From NCBI GenBank assembly GCA_003214815.1, contig QCLE01000008.1, positions 1 to 64,000 on the forward strand: DNA of 64,000 nt, given 5' to 3'. Under the pieces are notes generated by a model. That model saw only the letters and a program-made list of their open reading frames with translations, made no database searches and had not been told where the DNA came from. The DNA is from Prochlorococcus sp. AG-412-J13. GTDB taxonomy: Bacteria; Cyanobacteriota; Cyanobacteriia; PCC-6307; Cyanobiaceae. The translations under genes were made by a program, and so were the position numbers. Shown piece after piece: positions 53,156 through 61,825 of this stretch (positions are counted from its first letter, which is position 1; each line of letters begins with the position of its first letter).

Positions 53156-54268
53156 TTGAAAAAAGGATTTTCTTTACCTTTGTGGGTTGCTGGAGCTGCT
53201 AGGTCAGCATTAAAAAAACTAGTAGGGTCACCATTTGAGAATTATGAACTAATAAGAATTCCTAATAAAAAACAAGAAATAAAAATCGAGATTCATTCTG
53301 TTGGTTTACTTAAAAATGACTCACATGCATTAGGAATTACCTTTGCAAAGTCTGGCTTAGATCTTGACATTACACAAAACTTAGAAATATGGACAATAGC
53401 TTCTTTAGAAAAAATTTCTCATAATAATCCTGTTCAAAACATCCCAATCAATATTATTGCAGGATCTGGTGTAGGTATAAAAGAAGATACATCAGAGATA
53501 TGCATTTCTAATTTTGCAAAAGAAGTTTTATATGAAAATTTATTAGATAGTATTCCTGAGGGCTTTAATTTGAAATTAGAAATTATTTTCCCAAATGGGG
53601 AGTTTTTAGCTGAAAGAACTAGTAATAAGTCATTTGGTATTGTTGATGGATTATCTATTATTGGTACTTCTGCTGAGACTTATTCGAGTGCTTCACCTGA
53701 TCAATTAGAAGAGGCTAAAAATAATCTAGCAAAGTTAATTCAAAATGATTTTAAAGGGGAAGTTGTGTTTGTTATTGGTGAAAATGGGTTAAATTTGGCC
53801 AAAACTTATAATGTAAATTTGCCAATTATCAAAATTGGAAATTGGATAGGACCATTATTAGTTGATGCTGCAATAAAAAAAGTTAAAACTGTAATTCTTT
53901 TTGGTTATCACGGGAAATTAATTAAATTAGCAGGCGGCATTTTTCATACACATAATCATTTAGCTGATGCAAGAATTGAGATTCTTGTTTATTTAGCCGT
54001 TCAAGAAAAGGTACCTCCTGAAATAATAGTTGAATTATCTCAGTTAGATAATCTTGAGAATGCATTACTACTTCTTGAAAGATTTAATAAATCTTTAGCT
54101 GATAAATTATTCAAGAATTTATCAACTACGATCGAAAAGCGTTCTTTTACTTATGTAAATAGGTATGTAAAAACTGATATGGAAATCGCATCAATCATTT
54201 TTGATAGAAAAAGGAAAATAAGGTGGGCAGGAATTTACGGCAATAAGTATATTTCTTATTTTCAATGA
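53156..54268 (+). CDS. cbiD: Cobalt-precorrin-5B C1-methyltransferase CbiD
   Basis: IIAGSGVGIKE, GIVDGLSIIGTS, ILFGYHGKLIKLAGGIFHTHNHLADARIEIL. TTG start. Confidence 0.92.
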   Translation: MKKGFSLPLWVAGAARSALKKLVGSPFENYELIRIPNKKQEIKIEIHSVGLLKNDSHALGITFAKSGLDLDITQNLEIWTIASLEKISHNNPVQNIPINIIAGSGVGIKEDTSEICISNFAKEVLYENLLDSIPEGFNLKLEIIFPNGEFLAERTSNKSFGIVDGLSIIGTSAETYSSASPDQLEEAKNNLAKLIQNDFKGEVVFVIGENGLNLAKTYNVNLPIIKIGNWIGPLLVDAAIKKVKTVILFGYHGKLIKLAGGIFHTHNHLADARIEILVYLAVQEKVPPEIIVELSQLDNLENALLLLERFNKSLADKLFKNLSTTIEKRSFTYVNRYVKTDMEIASIIFDRKRKIRWAGIYGNKYISYFQ

Positions 54269-54322
54269 GATTAATTTGTGATTCATTATGCTTTTGTAAA
54301 TAAATTGAGTTAACTTTTATAC

Positions 54323-55909
54323 ATGAGTCAAACATCTTTAAAAAAAGAACGAGATCCTTCAATATTAATTTTGGATTTTGGATCGCAATATTCTGAATTG
54401 ATTGCAAGAAGAATTAGAGAAACTAATGTTTTTTCTCTTGTAGTAAGTAATTGCATTTCAATTGAGGAAATTAATAATATTAATCCTAAAGGGATCATTT
54501 TGAGTGGAGGCCCAAATTCTGTATATGAACAAAATGCTCCTAAGTGTAATGAAAAAATTTTTAATTTAGGAATTCCTATTCTTGGCATATGCTATGGAAT
54601 GCAACTAATGGTCAAAGAACTTGGAGGATCTGTTATTTCAGCAACCAAAAAAGCTGAATATGGTAGAGCACCAATTAATATAGACGAAGAATCTGATCTC
54701 CTTTTTGATGTAGAAGATAAATCTATTATGTGGATGAGTCATGGTGATTCTATTAATTGTTTGCCTGATGGATTTAATAAAATTGCTCATACTGAGAACA
54801 CACTCCATGCAGCAATTTCAAATGATGTAAAGAAATTATTTGGCGTACAATTTCATCCTGAAGTTATTCATTCAGAGTGTGGGATGACGGTGATTAAAAA
54901 TTTTGTTTATAAAATTTCTTGTTGTGCGGCTGATTGGACAACCCAAACCTACATAGAGGAAACTATTCCCATGATAAGAGAGCAAGTTGGCAATAAAAAA
55001 GTTTTGCTTGCCTTGTCTGGAGGAGTGGATTCCTCAACTCTTGCTTTTCTTCTCAATAAAGCAATTGGAAATCAGCTTACATGCATGTTTATAGACCAAG
55101 GTTTTATGAGAAAAGGTGAACCAGAATTTTTAATGAATTTTTTTGATAAGAAATTTCACATAAAAGTTGAATATATTAATGCAAGGGAAAGGTTTATAGC
55201 TAAATTAACAGGGATTACTGATCCAGAACAAAAACGGAAAATTATAGGTGAAGAATTTATTAGAGTTTTTGAAGAAGAAAGCAATAGATTGGGACCTTTT
55301 CAGTATTTAGCCCAAGGTACTCTTTACCCTGATGTTATTGAAAGTGCTGGTACTAATATTGATCCCAAGACTGGTGAAAGAATAGCTGTAAAAATAAAGA
55401 GTCATCATAACGTGGGTGGATTGCCAAAAGATTTACAATTTAAATTAGTTGAGCCATTAAGAAAACTTTTTAAGGATGAAGTTCGAAAAGTGGGAGCTGC
55501 TTTAGGTTTGCCGGATGAAATTATAAAAAGGCATCCATTTCCAGGCCCTGGATTAGCTATAAGAATTTTGGGAGAAGTAAATAATGAAAAACTTCATTGT
55601 TTAAGAGATGCAGACTGGATAGTACGAGACGAAATTAAAAAAGCAGGTCTTTACAATGATATTTGGCAAGCTTTTGCAGTATTGCTACCGGTTAAAACTG
55701 TGGGAGTTATGGGAGATAAAAGAACTTATGCATGGCCAATAGTTTTACGTTGTGTATCAAGTGAGGATGGTATGACAGCGGATTGGTCAAAAATTCCTTT
55801 TCAGATTTTGGAGAGGATTGCAAATAGAATCGTAAACGAAGTAGATTCAGTTAATAGAGTTGTTTATGATATTACAAGCAAACCTCCTGGAACTATTGAG
55901 TGGGAGTAA
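54323..55909 (+). CDS. guaA: GMP synthase (glutamine-hydrolysing)
   Basis: [62 protein letters not shown]-terminal KPPGTIEWE. Confidence 0.98.
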   Translation: MSQTSLKKERDPSILILDFGSQYSELIARRIRETNVFSLVVSNCISIEEINNINPKGIILSGGPNSVYEQNAPKCNEKIFNLGIPILGICYGMQLMVKELGGSVISATKKAEYGRAPINIDEESDLLFDVEDKSIMWMSHGDSINCLPDGFNKIAHTENTLHAAISNDVKKLFGVQFHPEVIHSECGMTVIKNFVYKISCCAADWTTQTYIEETIPMIREQVGNKKVLLALSGGVDSSTLAFLLNKAIGNQLTCMFIDQGFMRKGEPEFLMNFFDKKFHIKVEYINARERFIAKLTGITDPEQKRKIIGEEFIRVFEEESNRLGPFQYLAQGTLYPDVIESAGTNIDPKTGERIAVKIKSHHNVGGLPKDLQFKLVEPLRKLFKDEVRKVGAALGLPDEIIKRHPFPGPGLAIRILGEVNNEKLHCLRDADWIVRDEIKKAGLYNDIWQAFAVLLPVKTVGVMGDKRTYAWPIVLRCVSSEDGMTADWSKIPFQILERIANRIVNEVDSVNRVVYDITSKPPGTIEWE

Positions 55910-55914
55910 GTTAA

Positions 55915-55934
55915 CAAATTTTCTAAAAAATTTG
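55915..55934 (+). terminator. Putative intrinsic terminator after guaA
   Basis: CAAATTTT-CTAA-AAAATTTG perfect 8-bp stem 6 nt after the stop codon, followed by atacttttatttt. Confidence 0.45.
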
Positions 55935-55983
55935 ATACTTTTATTTTATATAAGAAATATTTTTAAATGAGATATTAAACCTA

Positions 55984-56697
55984 ATGAGCGAGATTATTAA
56001 ATTAAGTAGATCTACTGTTGAGAAATATATTAGTTGTCCAAGATGTTGTGTACTTGACAAAAAATATAAAATAAAACCACCATCATTACCATTTACTTTA
56101 AATATCGCTGTAGATAATTTGTGTAAAAATGAATTTGATTATTACAGAAAAATTCAGGAGCCGCATCCTTTATTTATTGAATATGGTATTGATGCTGTTC
56201 CTTTTAAACATAAAGATTTAGAACGTTGGAGAAGTAATTTTCAAGGGATAAGATATAAGTCAATAGAACACAACTATGATTTTGGTGGAGCTGTCGATGA
56301 TATTTGGCAGAAAAAAAATGGTGATCTTATTATCATTGATGTAAAAGCAACATCTAGAAATAATTTTGACTGGTCTGAGACTTTTAATAAATATGATTAT
56401 GCAAAAGCTTATAAGAGACAATTAGAAATGTATCAGTGGTTATTTAAAAAAAACGGTTTTCAAGTAGCTAAAGAAGCTTATCTTTTATATTTCAATGGAA
56501 AGAAAAATGAAGAGTTATTTAATAACCAATTAAATTTTGACGTACATCTAATTAAATTAGATTGTTCTACTGCATGGGTAGAAAATAAGATAATTGATAC
56601 GGTCAATTTATTACGTTCGGATGTTTTTCCAAAACCTTCTTTAAATTGTGAATACTGTAATTATTTAAAAAAGCGTTGGCAGCTATTGATAACTTAA
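55984..56697 (+). CDS. Stand-alone PD-(D/E)XK (RecB/Cas4-like) nuclease family protein
   Basis: N-terminal SCPRCC; GGAVDDIWQKKNGDLIIIDVKATSR (D...DxK core); YKRQLEMYQWLFKKNGF; C-terminal NCEYCNYLKKRW. Confidence 0.75.
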   Translation: MSEIIKLSRSTVEKYISCPRCCVLDKKYKIKPPSLPFTLNIAVDNLCKNEFDYYRKIQEPHPLFIEYGIDAVPFKHKDLERWRSNFQGIRYKSIEHNYDFGGAVDDIWQKKNGDLIIIDVKATSRNNFDWSETFNKYDYAKAYKRQLEMYQWLFKKNGFQVAKEAYLLYFNGKKNEELFNNQLNFDVHLIKLDCSTAWVENKIIDTVNLLRSDVFPKPSLNCEYCNYLKKRWQLLIT

Positions 56698-56778
56698 TAT
56701 TAATAAGATAATTTTTTTATATTTCTGGAAAAATAGTGAATAAAAGATAATGTTTAATTAGATTATTAATTTAGGCTT

Positions 56779-57387
56779 TTGATAAAATTGAAAAATTCTG
56801 AAAGAAAGATAACTAATCATCTTCAACAAGATATAGTCAAAGTATCTGGTAAAACAATTTTTATTAATCCTTTTTTATATTGGCGAAGATTTGACGAAAA
56901 TACTAATAGATGGCTTAGAGAACCTGGTCAAATGTCAGAGGATCAAATTTCACCAAACAGGAATCGTTTTTATCCAGAAATAGATTGGGCTGATTTAAGT
57001 CATGAGCAAAAGCTCTTAAAAGATGCAACTATTGAGATGTTTTTAAAAACTCTTCAATTGATAAGTACATTTCATCCTTATCTTAGTTCCGGACAATTAT
57101 TAGAAGTGGAGAGAAAAATGGCGATTATAAAAAAGATACCTTTCGAAAAGTGGGTAACAAAATCTTTCGCCAAAAAATCGAGATTATTAGAAAATGAAAA
57201 AAGAAAATTTCAAAGAGACAGATTTTTTAGTAGCTGGAGGGAATGGTTTAGTCTTGTTAATACTCAACAAGCCATTTTGCCGTTAATCGTCACAATATTT
57301 TTTTCTTCATTTATTGGATGGTCTTTAGGGATATCAAAGAATAGTTGTAATCCTTATTTTGAACAAAATTTAGATCAATTAAATTAA
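56779..57387 (+). CDS. Hypothetical protein with C-terminal transmembrane segment
   Basis: 202-aa TTG-start ORF; hydrophobic ILPLIVTIFFSSFIGWSLGI near the C-terminus. No family recognised. Confidence 0.65.
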   Translation: MIKLKNSERKITNHLQQDIVKVSGKTIFINPFLYWRRFDENTNRWLREPGQMSEDQISPNRNRFYPEIDWADLSHEQKLLKDATIEMFLKTLQLISTFHPYLSSGQLLEVERKMAIIKKIPFEKWVTKSFAKKSRLLENEKRKFQRDRFFSSWREWFSLVNTQQAILPLIVTIFFSSFIGWSLGISKNSCNPYFEQNLDQLN

Positions 57388-57420
57388 CGTGTTTTTGATA
57401 TTTTTTAACTATCTAAGTTA

Positions 57421-57461
57421 ATATAATCTTAAAAAAATCAATTTCTTATTTAAGATTATAT
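57421..57461. repeat. 13-bp perfect inverted repeat, intergenic
   Basis: ATATAATCTTAAA (57421-57433) and TTTAAGATTATAT (57449-57461), 15-nt loop. Confidence 0.85.
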
Positions 57462-57496
57462 GAATTAGAATAATTTCTTAAAAAAGTATAAGTTTT

Positions 57497-57640
57497 ATGA
57501 GTAGAAATTTGAATTCAAACAATATTGAAAATGATGAGTTTAATCTGAAGAATGAAGATATTGATTATAAAGATTTAATCACCAAACTTAAAGAGATCGC
57601 ATCAACTATTGCTTTATTGGAAAAAACAATATTTAAATAA
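57497..57640 (+). CDS. Small ORF, 47 aa, not in the supplied ORF track
   Basis: ATG..TAA encoding MSRNLNSNNIENDEFNLKNEDIDYKDLITKLKEIASTIALLEKTIFK; lies just upstream of the PBP2-like gene. Confidence 0.5.
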   Translation: MSRNLNSNNIENDEFNLKNEDIDYKDLITKLKEIASTIALLEKTIFK

Positions 57641-57651
57641 ATTTTATATTT

Positions 57652-59442
57652 TTGATAAAAACAAGTCCTAATAAAAAACTTATTTCATTAAAGAGACAAC
57701 CTTTAGTCTTACTTATTTTTTCTTCTATTTGGTTTTTATTGATTCTATTTAGGTTAATTTTTTTACAAATTTTAAATTATGAATCTTTTAAGAATATGTC
57801 AGATGAGAATAGGATCAGACTGATTTCTTCACAGCCAATACGCGGAAGAATACTAGATAAAAATGGTTATGTTTTAGCAGATAGTAGAGTCAAATATTCT
57901 TTAATAATAAAGCCTCAATCTGTTAATAAAAGCAATTGGGAAAAAAATAAATCCAGCATTTCTAACTTGTTAAATATTGATACTAATTTAATTCAAAAAA
58001 AATATTCTATTGGTCTAAAAAATCAAAAACTTTCAGTAATTATTCTTGATGATTTAAATGTAGATCAATTAATAAAATTCAAGGAAAATGAAGATAATTT
58101 AATTAGTTTTGAAATAGCTACCAAATTAATTAGAAATTATCCTTATAAATCCCTTGCTGCCCATGTCATTGGTTATACTCAGCCAATTACTGAATCAGAA
58201 TATAAATTTTTATCTAAGAGGGGTTATAAATTTAATGATTTAATAGGAAGAACAGGAATTGAATATGTTTATGAAGATTTTATAAGAGGTGAATGGGGTG
58301 GAGAAATGGTTGAAGTAAATTCATTAGGAAAATTTCAAAGATCATTGGGTATAAGACCTCCAGTACAAGGTAATGATATAGAACTAACAATCGACCTTAA
58401 TCTACAATTAGTTGCTGAGGAAGTTCTCAAAGACAAAAAAGCTGGAGCGATAATAGTGATGGATCCAAGAGATGGTGCAATAAGAGCGATGGTAAGTAGG
58501 CCTAATTTTGATTTGAATTTTTTTTCAAAAGATTTTAAGCCTGAAAAAGAATACAATAATATATTTAATTCTCCTGAAAAACCTCTTTTTAATAGAGCAT
58601 TAAATGCTTATGATCCAGGGAGTGTTTGGAAAATTGTAACTGCTTTAGCGGGCCTGGAAAGTGGAAAATTTCCAAGAGATACTATGTTAGATACGAAACC
58701 ATGTATAACTTATGGGAGTCAATGTTTTAGAGAGCACAATGATTTAGGCTTTGGTTTAATAGGTTATGAAGATGCTTTAAGAGTTTCTAGTAATACATTT
58801 TTTTATCAAGTAGGTTACGGAGTAGGAGTTGATGAAATTCATAAGATCTCCCGAAAGCTTGGTTTTAATTCTTTATCTGGAATTGAAATTTCTGAACAAG
58901 AAAATATAGGATTAGTAGCTAGTAGTGAATGGGCTAAAGAAGGAAGAGGTTGGGGAAAACCAGGAAGAACTCCTTGGGTTCCAGAAGATATTGCAAGTAT
59001 GTCTATTGGACAATTTGTTGTTCAAGTAACTCCAATTCAAATAGCTAGAGCATATGCAGCGATAGCTAATGGAGGTTATCTAGTTACTCCACATTTGACT
59101 AAAAACGATGTAGAAAGTCGTTTAGATCAAAAACCTATTCCAATTGATGTTGATCCACAAAATATTCAATTGATAAAAAGTGGTCTCAGGAAAGTAGTAG
59201 AGTCTGGCACAGGAGTATCAATTAATTATGGAGTTTCAAATTTACCTCCAGTGTCTGGTAAAACAGGAACAGCTGAAGATGGTGAAGGTGGCTTAGATCA
59301 CGCTTGGTTCGTTTGCTTTGCTCCTTCGGAAAAGAGTGAGTTGCTAGTAGTAGCTTTTGCACAAAATACTCCTGGTGGGGGATCTGTTCATGCACTGCCT
59401 ATGGCTAGAGAAATTTTGAAAGTTTGGAATGAAAAAAATTGA
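57652..59442 (+). CDS. Penicillin-binding protein 2-like peptidoglycan transpeptidase
   Basis: N-terminal TM, PIRGRILDKNGYVLADSR, IGRTGIEYVYEDFIRGEWGGEMVEVNSLG, YDPGSVWKIVTALAGLE (SxxK), SSNTF (SxN), SGKTGTAED (KTG). Confidence 0.94.
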   Translation: MIKTSPNKKLISLKRQPLVLLIFSSIWFLLILFRLIFLQILNYESFKNMSDENRIRLISSQPIRGRILDKNGYVLADSRVKYSLIIKPQSVNKSNWEKNKSSISNLLNIDTNLIQKKYSIGLKNQKLSVIILDDLNVDQLIKFKENEDNLISFEIATKLIRNYPYKSLAAHVIGYTQPITESEYKFLSKRGYKFNDLIGRTGIEYVYEDFIRGEWGGEMVEVNSLGKFQRSLGIRPPVQGNDIELTIDLNLQLVAEEVLKDKKAGAIIVMDPRDGAIRAMVSRPNFDLNFFSKDFKPEKEYNNIFNSPEKPLFNRALNAYDPGSVWKIVTALAGLESGKFPRDTMLDTKPCITYGSQCFREHNDLGFGLIGYEDALRVSSNTFFYQVGYGVGVDEIHKISRKLGFNSLSGIEISEQENIGLVASSEWAKEGRGWGKPGRTPWVPEDIASMSIGQFVVQVTPIQIARAYAAIANGGYLVTPHLTKNDVESRLDQKPIPIDVDPQNIQLIKSGLRKVVESGTGVSINYGVSNLPPVSGKTGTAEDGEGGLDHAWFVCFAPSEKSELLVVAFAQNTPGGGSVHALPMAREILKVWNEKN

Positions 59443-59464
59443 TAAGAACTTTTTGTTTTAAAGT

Positions 59465-59989
59465 TTATGTTTTTAATTTTTTCATTTGTAAAAGTCTTTG
59501 AATAATATCTTCAATAGTTTTTGTATCTATAGGTTTACTATATGAAGACAAAAGTTGTCTCCCTAATACTTGACTTCCTAAATGCACTAATTGAATGCGT
59601 AATGAGGTCAGTAGTTCTAACCCTATGCCACCAGAAAATGTTGCAATTGCAATCGGTTGACCATTAAATAAATTCCTAAAGTCGTCTCCCGAAATAGAAA
59701 GCCATGCTATGAAGTTTGAGAGAATGGGAGGTATAGATCCATTATATTCAGGCGCACAAATCACCCACCTTTCAATCTTGAAAAGCTTTTTTTTTAATTC
59801 TTTTATTTCATTTGGAATATTTTCTTTGCTGTGAATTCTTGGATTAAATAATGGAATATCAAGAGTGGTAAGATCTAAAATTTCAGAACTTATTTTAAGT
59901 TCATTACTTTTTTCAAGAAATTTTTCAGAAAGTTCTAGATTTTTACCACAACTAGCCGTAATGATTATTAGATCTTTTGTTTCAGTCAT
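59465..59989 (-). CDS. NADPH-dependent FMN reductase family protein
   Basis: Flavodoxin-like fold with APEYNGSIPPILSNFIAWLS and FSGGIGLELLTSLRIQLVHLG motifs. Confidence 0.85.
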   Translation of the reverse strand: MTETKDLIIITASCGKNLELSEKFLEKSNELKISSEILDLTTLDIPLFNPRIHSKENIPNEIKELKKKLFKIERWVICAPEYNGSIPPILSNFIAWLSISGDDFRNLFNGQPIAIATFSGGIGLELLTSLRIQLVHLGSQVLGRQLLSSYSKPIDTKTIEDIIQRLLQMKKLKT

Positions 59990-60006
59990 AAATTAGATAA
60001 ATAAAT

Positions 60007-61809
60007 TTAATAGTTAGCACCTGTTTTGCGGTGATGAACTGCCGTTAGACTATCGGATTTTAGTATATTACCGTGTAGTACTTCGGCGTAAATTACCCAA
60101 TGATCTCCACATTCCATTCTCTCTTTTACAGAAGCATCTAACCATGCGAGCGATTCAGGAATGATTATCTGTTCATTAGGAGTTAATTCAATATTTATTC
60201 CTTCAAATCTATCTTCTCCAGGCGCAAAGGGCTTTGTAAATCTTTTCAAAGGTTCTTTAAAATCTTTTTCACTAAGAATATTTAATGCGAATGAATCTCC
60301 TATTTGCAGAAGAGACTCTACTGATCTATCTTTTGCTACTGCAATACTTAACCCTGGCGGAGAAAAACTTGCTTGACTAACCCAAGATGCAAGCATAGCT
60401 CCTTTAATATTATTCTCATCTTTGCCTTTAGAGGCTGTCAGGACACAAAGTGAACCAATTACTCTCCCAAGAGCTTGTAGCTTTGGATCCGTTTTGCTTG
60501 TAATCATTCCAGTATCTGATTTTCTGGGTTTTTTCTTTGCTTTTTTTATAATTTTTCTTCCAAAGTGAGTTCCTATTTCTTCTAACTCTTTAATCTTTGG
60601 TTTATTTGGACTGAATTTAATTCTAATCGGGTCAAAACTAAACTTAAAACCTCCGTCTTTTAATTTTGTTTCAAGTAAATCTATAGCTTCGCCGCTCCAG
60701 CCAAAACTTCCAAAAATTCCCACTGGCTTATCTCTATTACCCTCTGCTAACAATGTTCCTAATGCACTAACTATTGGAGTTGGGGCGTGACCACCCAATG
60801 TGGGTGAGCCTATTAAATATCCATCTGCATTTTGGATAGATTTTACAAGTACATCATTAGGTGTAAATTCACAATTAATACTTTCAACTTCTACAGAGGT
60901 TCTATTTATCCCTTTAGCCAATGCGTCACCTATTGAGGCTGTATTTCCATATGCACTCGCATATATCAGAGCGATCTTAGGATTATTTGTTGAGAGATTC
61001 TCTCCCCATCTAATATAGTCATTTAAAAAGCTTTTTAAGCTATATTCGATGGCGGGACCATGTAATGGTGCAATAGTTTTAATGTCATAATCTGCAATTT
61101 TTTCAGTTATTGATACTACTTGATTAGACATTGGTGCCATCAAGCAATCATAAAAATGTTTCCTATCAATTTCTGTACTAACTCGATTTGTTTCAGACCA
61201 ATATTGAGATGCAATGTGTGCAGAGAAAATTTTTTCACTAAGAAGTATTTCTTGATTACGTTCATAAATTATCAGGCCACCAGGCCAACGTGCTGTTGGA
61301 ATAGGAATTAACTCTAGTGAAATGTTATCTAATTCTAAATTAAGTTCTTTTTTGATTATGTTTATTTCAGGTAATTGAATTTCAATAAAGTTTTCTAAGT
61401 TAGGATTTCTTTGATTCCAAAGTTCGCTAATAAGTTTATAACCTGGATTAGAGCAAGTAATAGTTGTGTTTTGAAATTGGGTACTTATATTTTTTATAGT
61501 TTCAATAATTTGAGGATTAATATGGCCAGAAATGAAGTTGATTTTATCTAATTTAAATTGTTCGCAAAACCTAGAAATTACTTTATTAAATGTATTTAAA
61601 TATTGTTTTTCAGGTGGATGGATAATAAAAAGTTCCTCATTACTTCTAATGAAAAAAGTATTGAAAGAGGTTCCTTTTTCAAGATTAAATTCAAGTTCAA
61701 ATCTTTCTTTATTTTGGTCTAAGAATCTTACACAAGAAAAATTTTCGGTAATTTCAAATTCTGATAAGTTTTGATTTTCTGCAAGTAAGCCTACATTAAT
61801 ATCTGACAT
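60007..61809 (-). CDS. flv1: Flavodiiron protein, Flv1-like (non-canonical di-iron site)
   Basis: Beta-lactamase-like + flavodoxin (ALIYASAYGNTASIGDALAKGI) + flavin-reductase domain (LASWVSQASFSPPGLSIAVAKDRSVESLL); first ligand motif replaced by GHINPQIIE. Confidence 0.85.
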   Translation of the reverse strand: MSDINVGLLAENQNLSEFEITENFSCVRFLDQNKERFELEFNLEKGTSFNTFFIRSNEELFIIHPPEKQYLNTFNKVISRFCEQFKLDKINFISGHINPQIIETIKNISTQFQNTTITCSNPGYKLISELWNQRNPNLENFIEIQLPEINIIKKELNLELDNISLELIPIPTARWPGGLIIYERNQEILLSEKIFSAHIASQYWSETNRVSTEIDRKHFYDCLMAPMSNQVVSITEKIADYDIKTIAPLHGPAIEYSLKSFLNDYIRWGENLSTNNPKIALIYASAYGNTASIGDALAKGINRTSVEVESINCEFTPNDVLVKSIQNADGYLIGSPTLGGHAPTPIVSALGTLLAEGNRDKPVGIFGSFGWSGEAIDLLETKLKDGGFKFSFDPIRIKFSPNKPKIKELEEIGTHFGRKIIKKAKKKPRKSDTGMITSKTDPKLQALGRVIGSLCVLTASKGKDENNIKGAMLASWVSQASFSPPGLSIAVAKDRSVESLLQIGDSFALNILSEKDFKEPLKRFTKPFAPGEDRFEGINIELTPNEQIIIPESLAWLDASVKERMECGDHWVIYAEVLHGNILKSDSLTAVHHRKTGANY

Positions 61810-61825
61810 TTTAAAGACTTATTTT

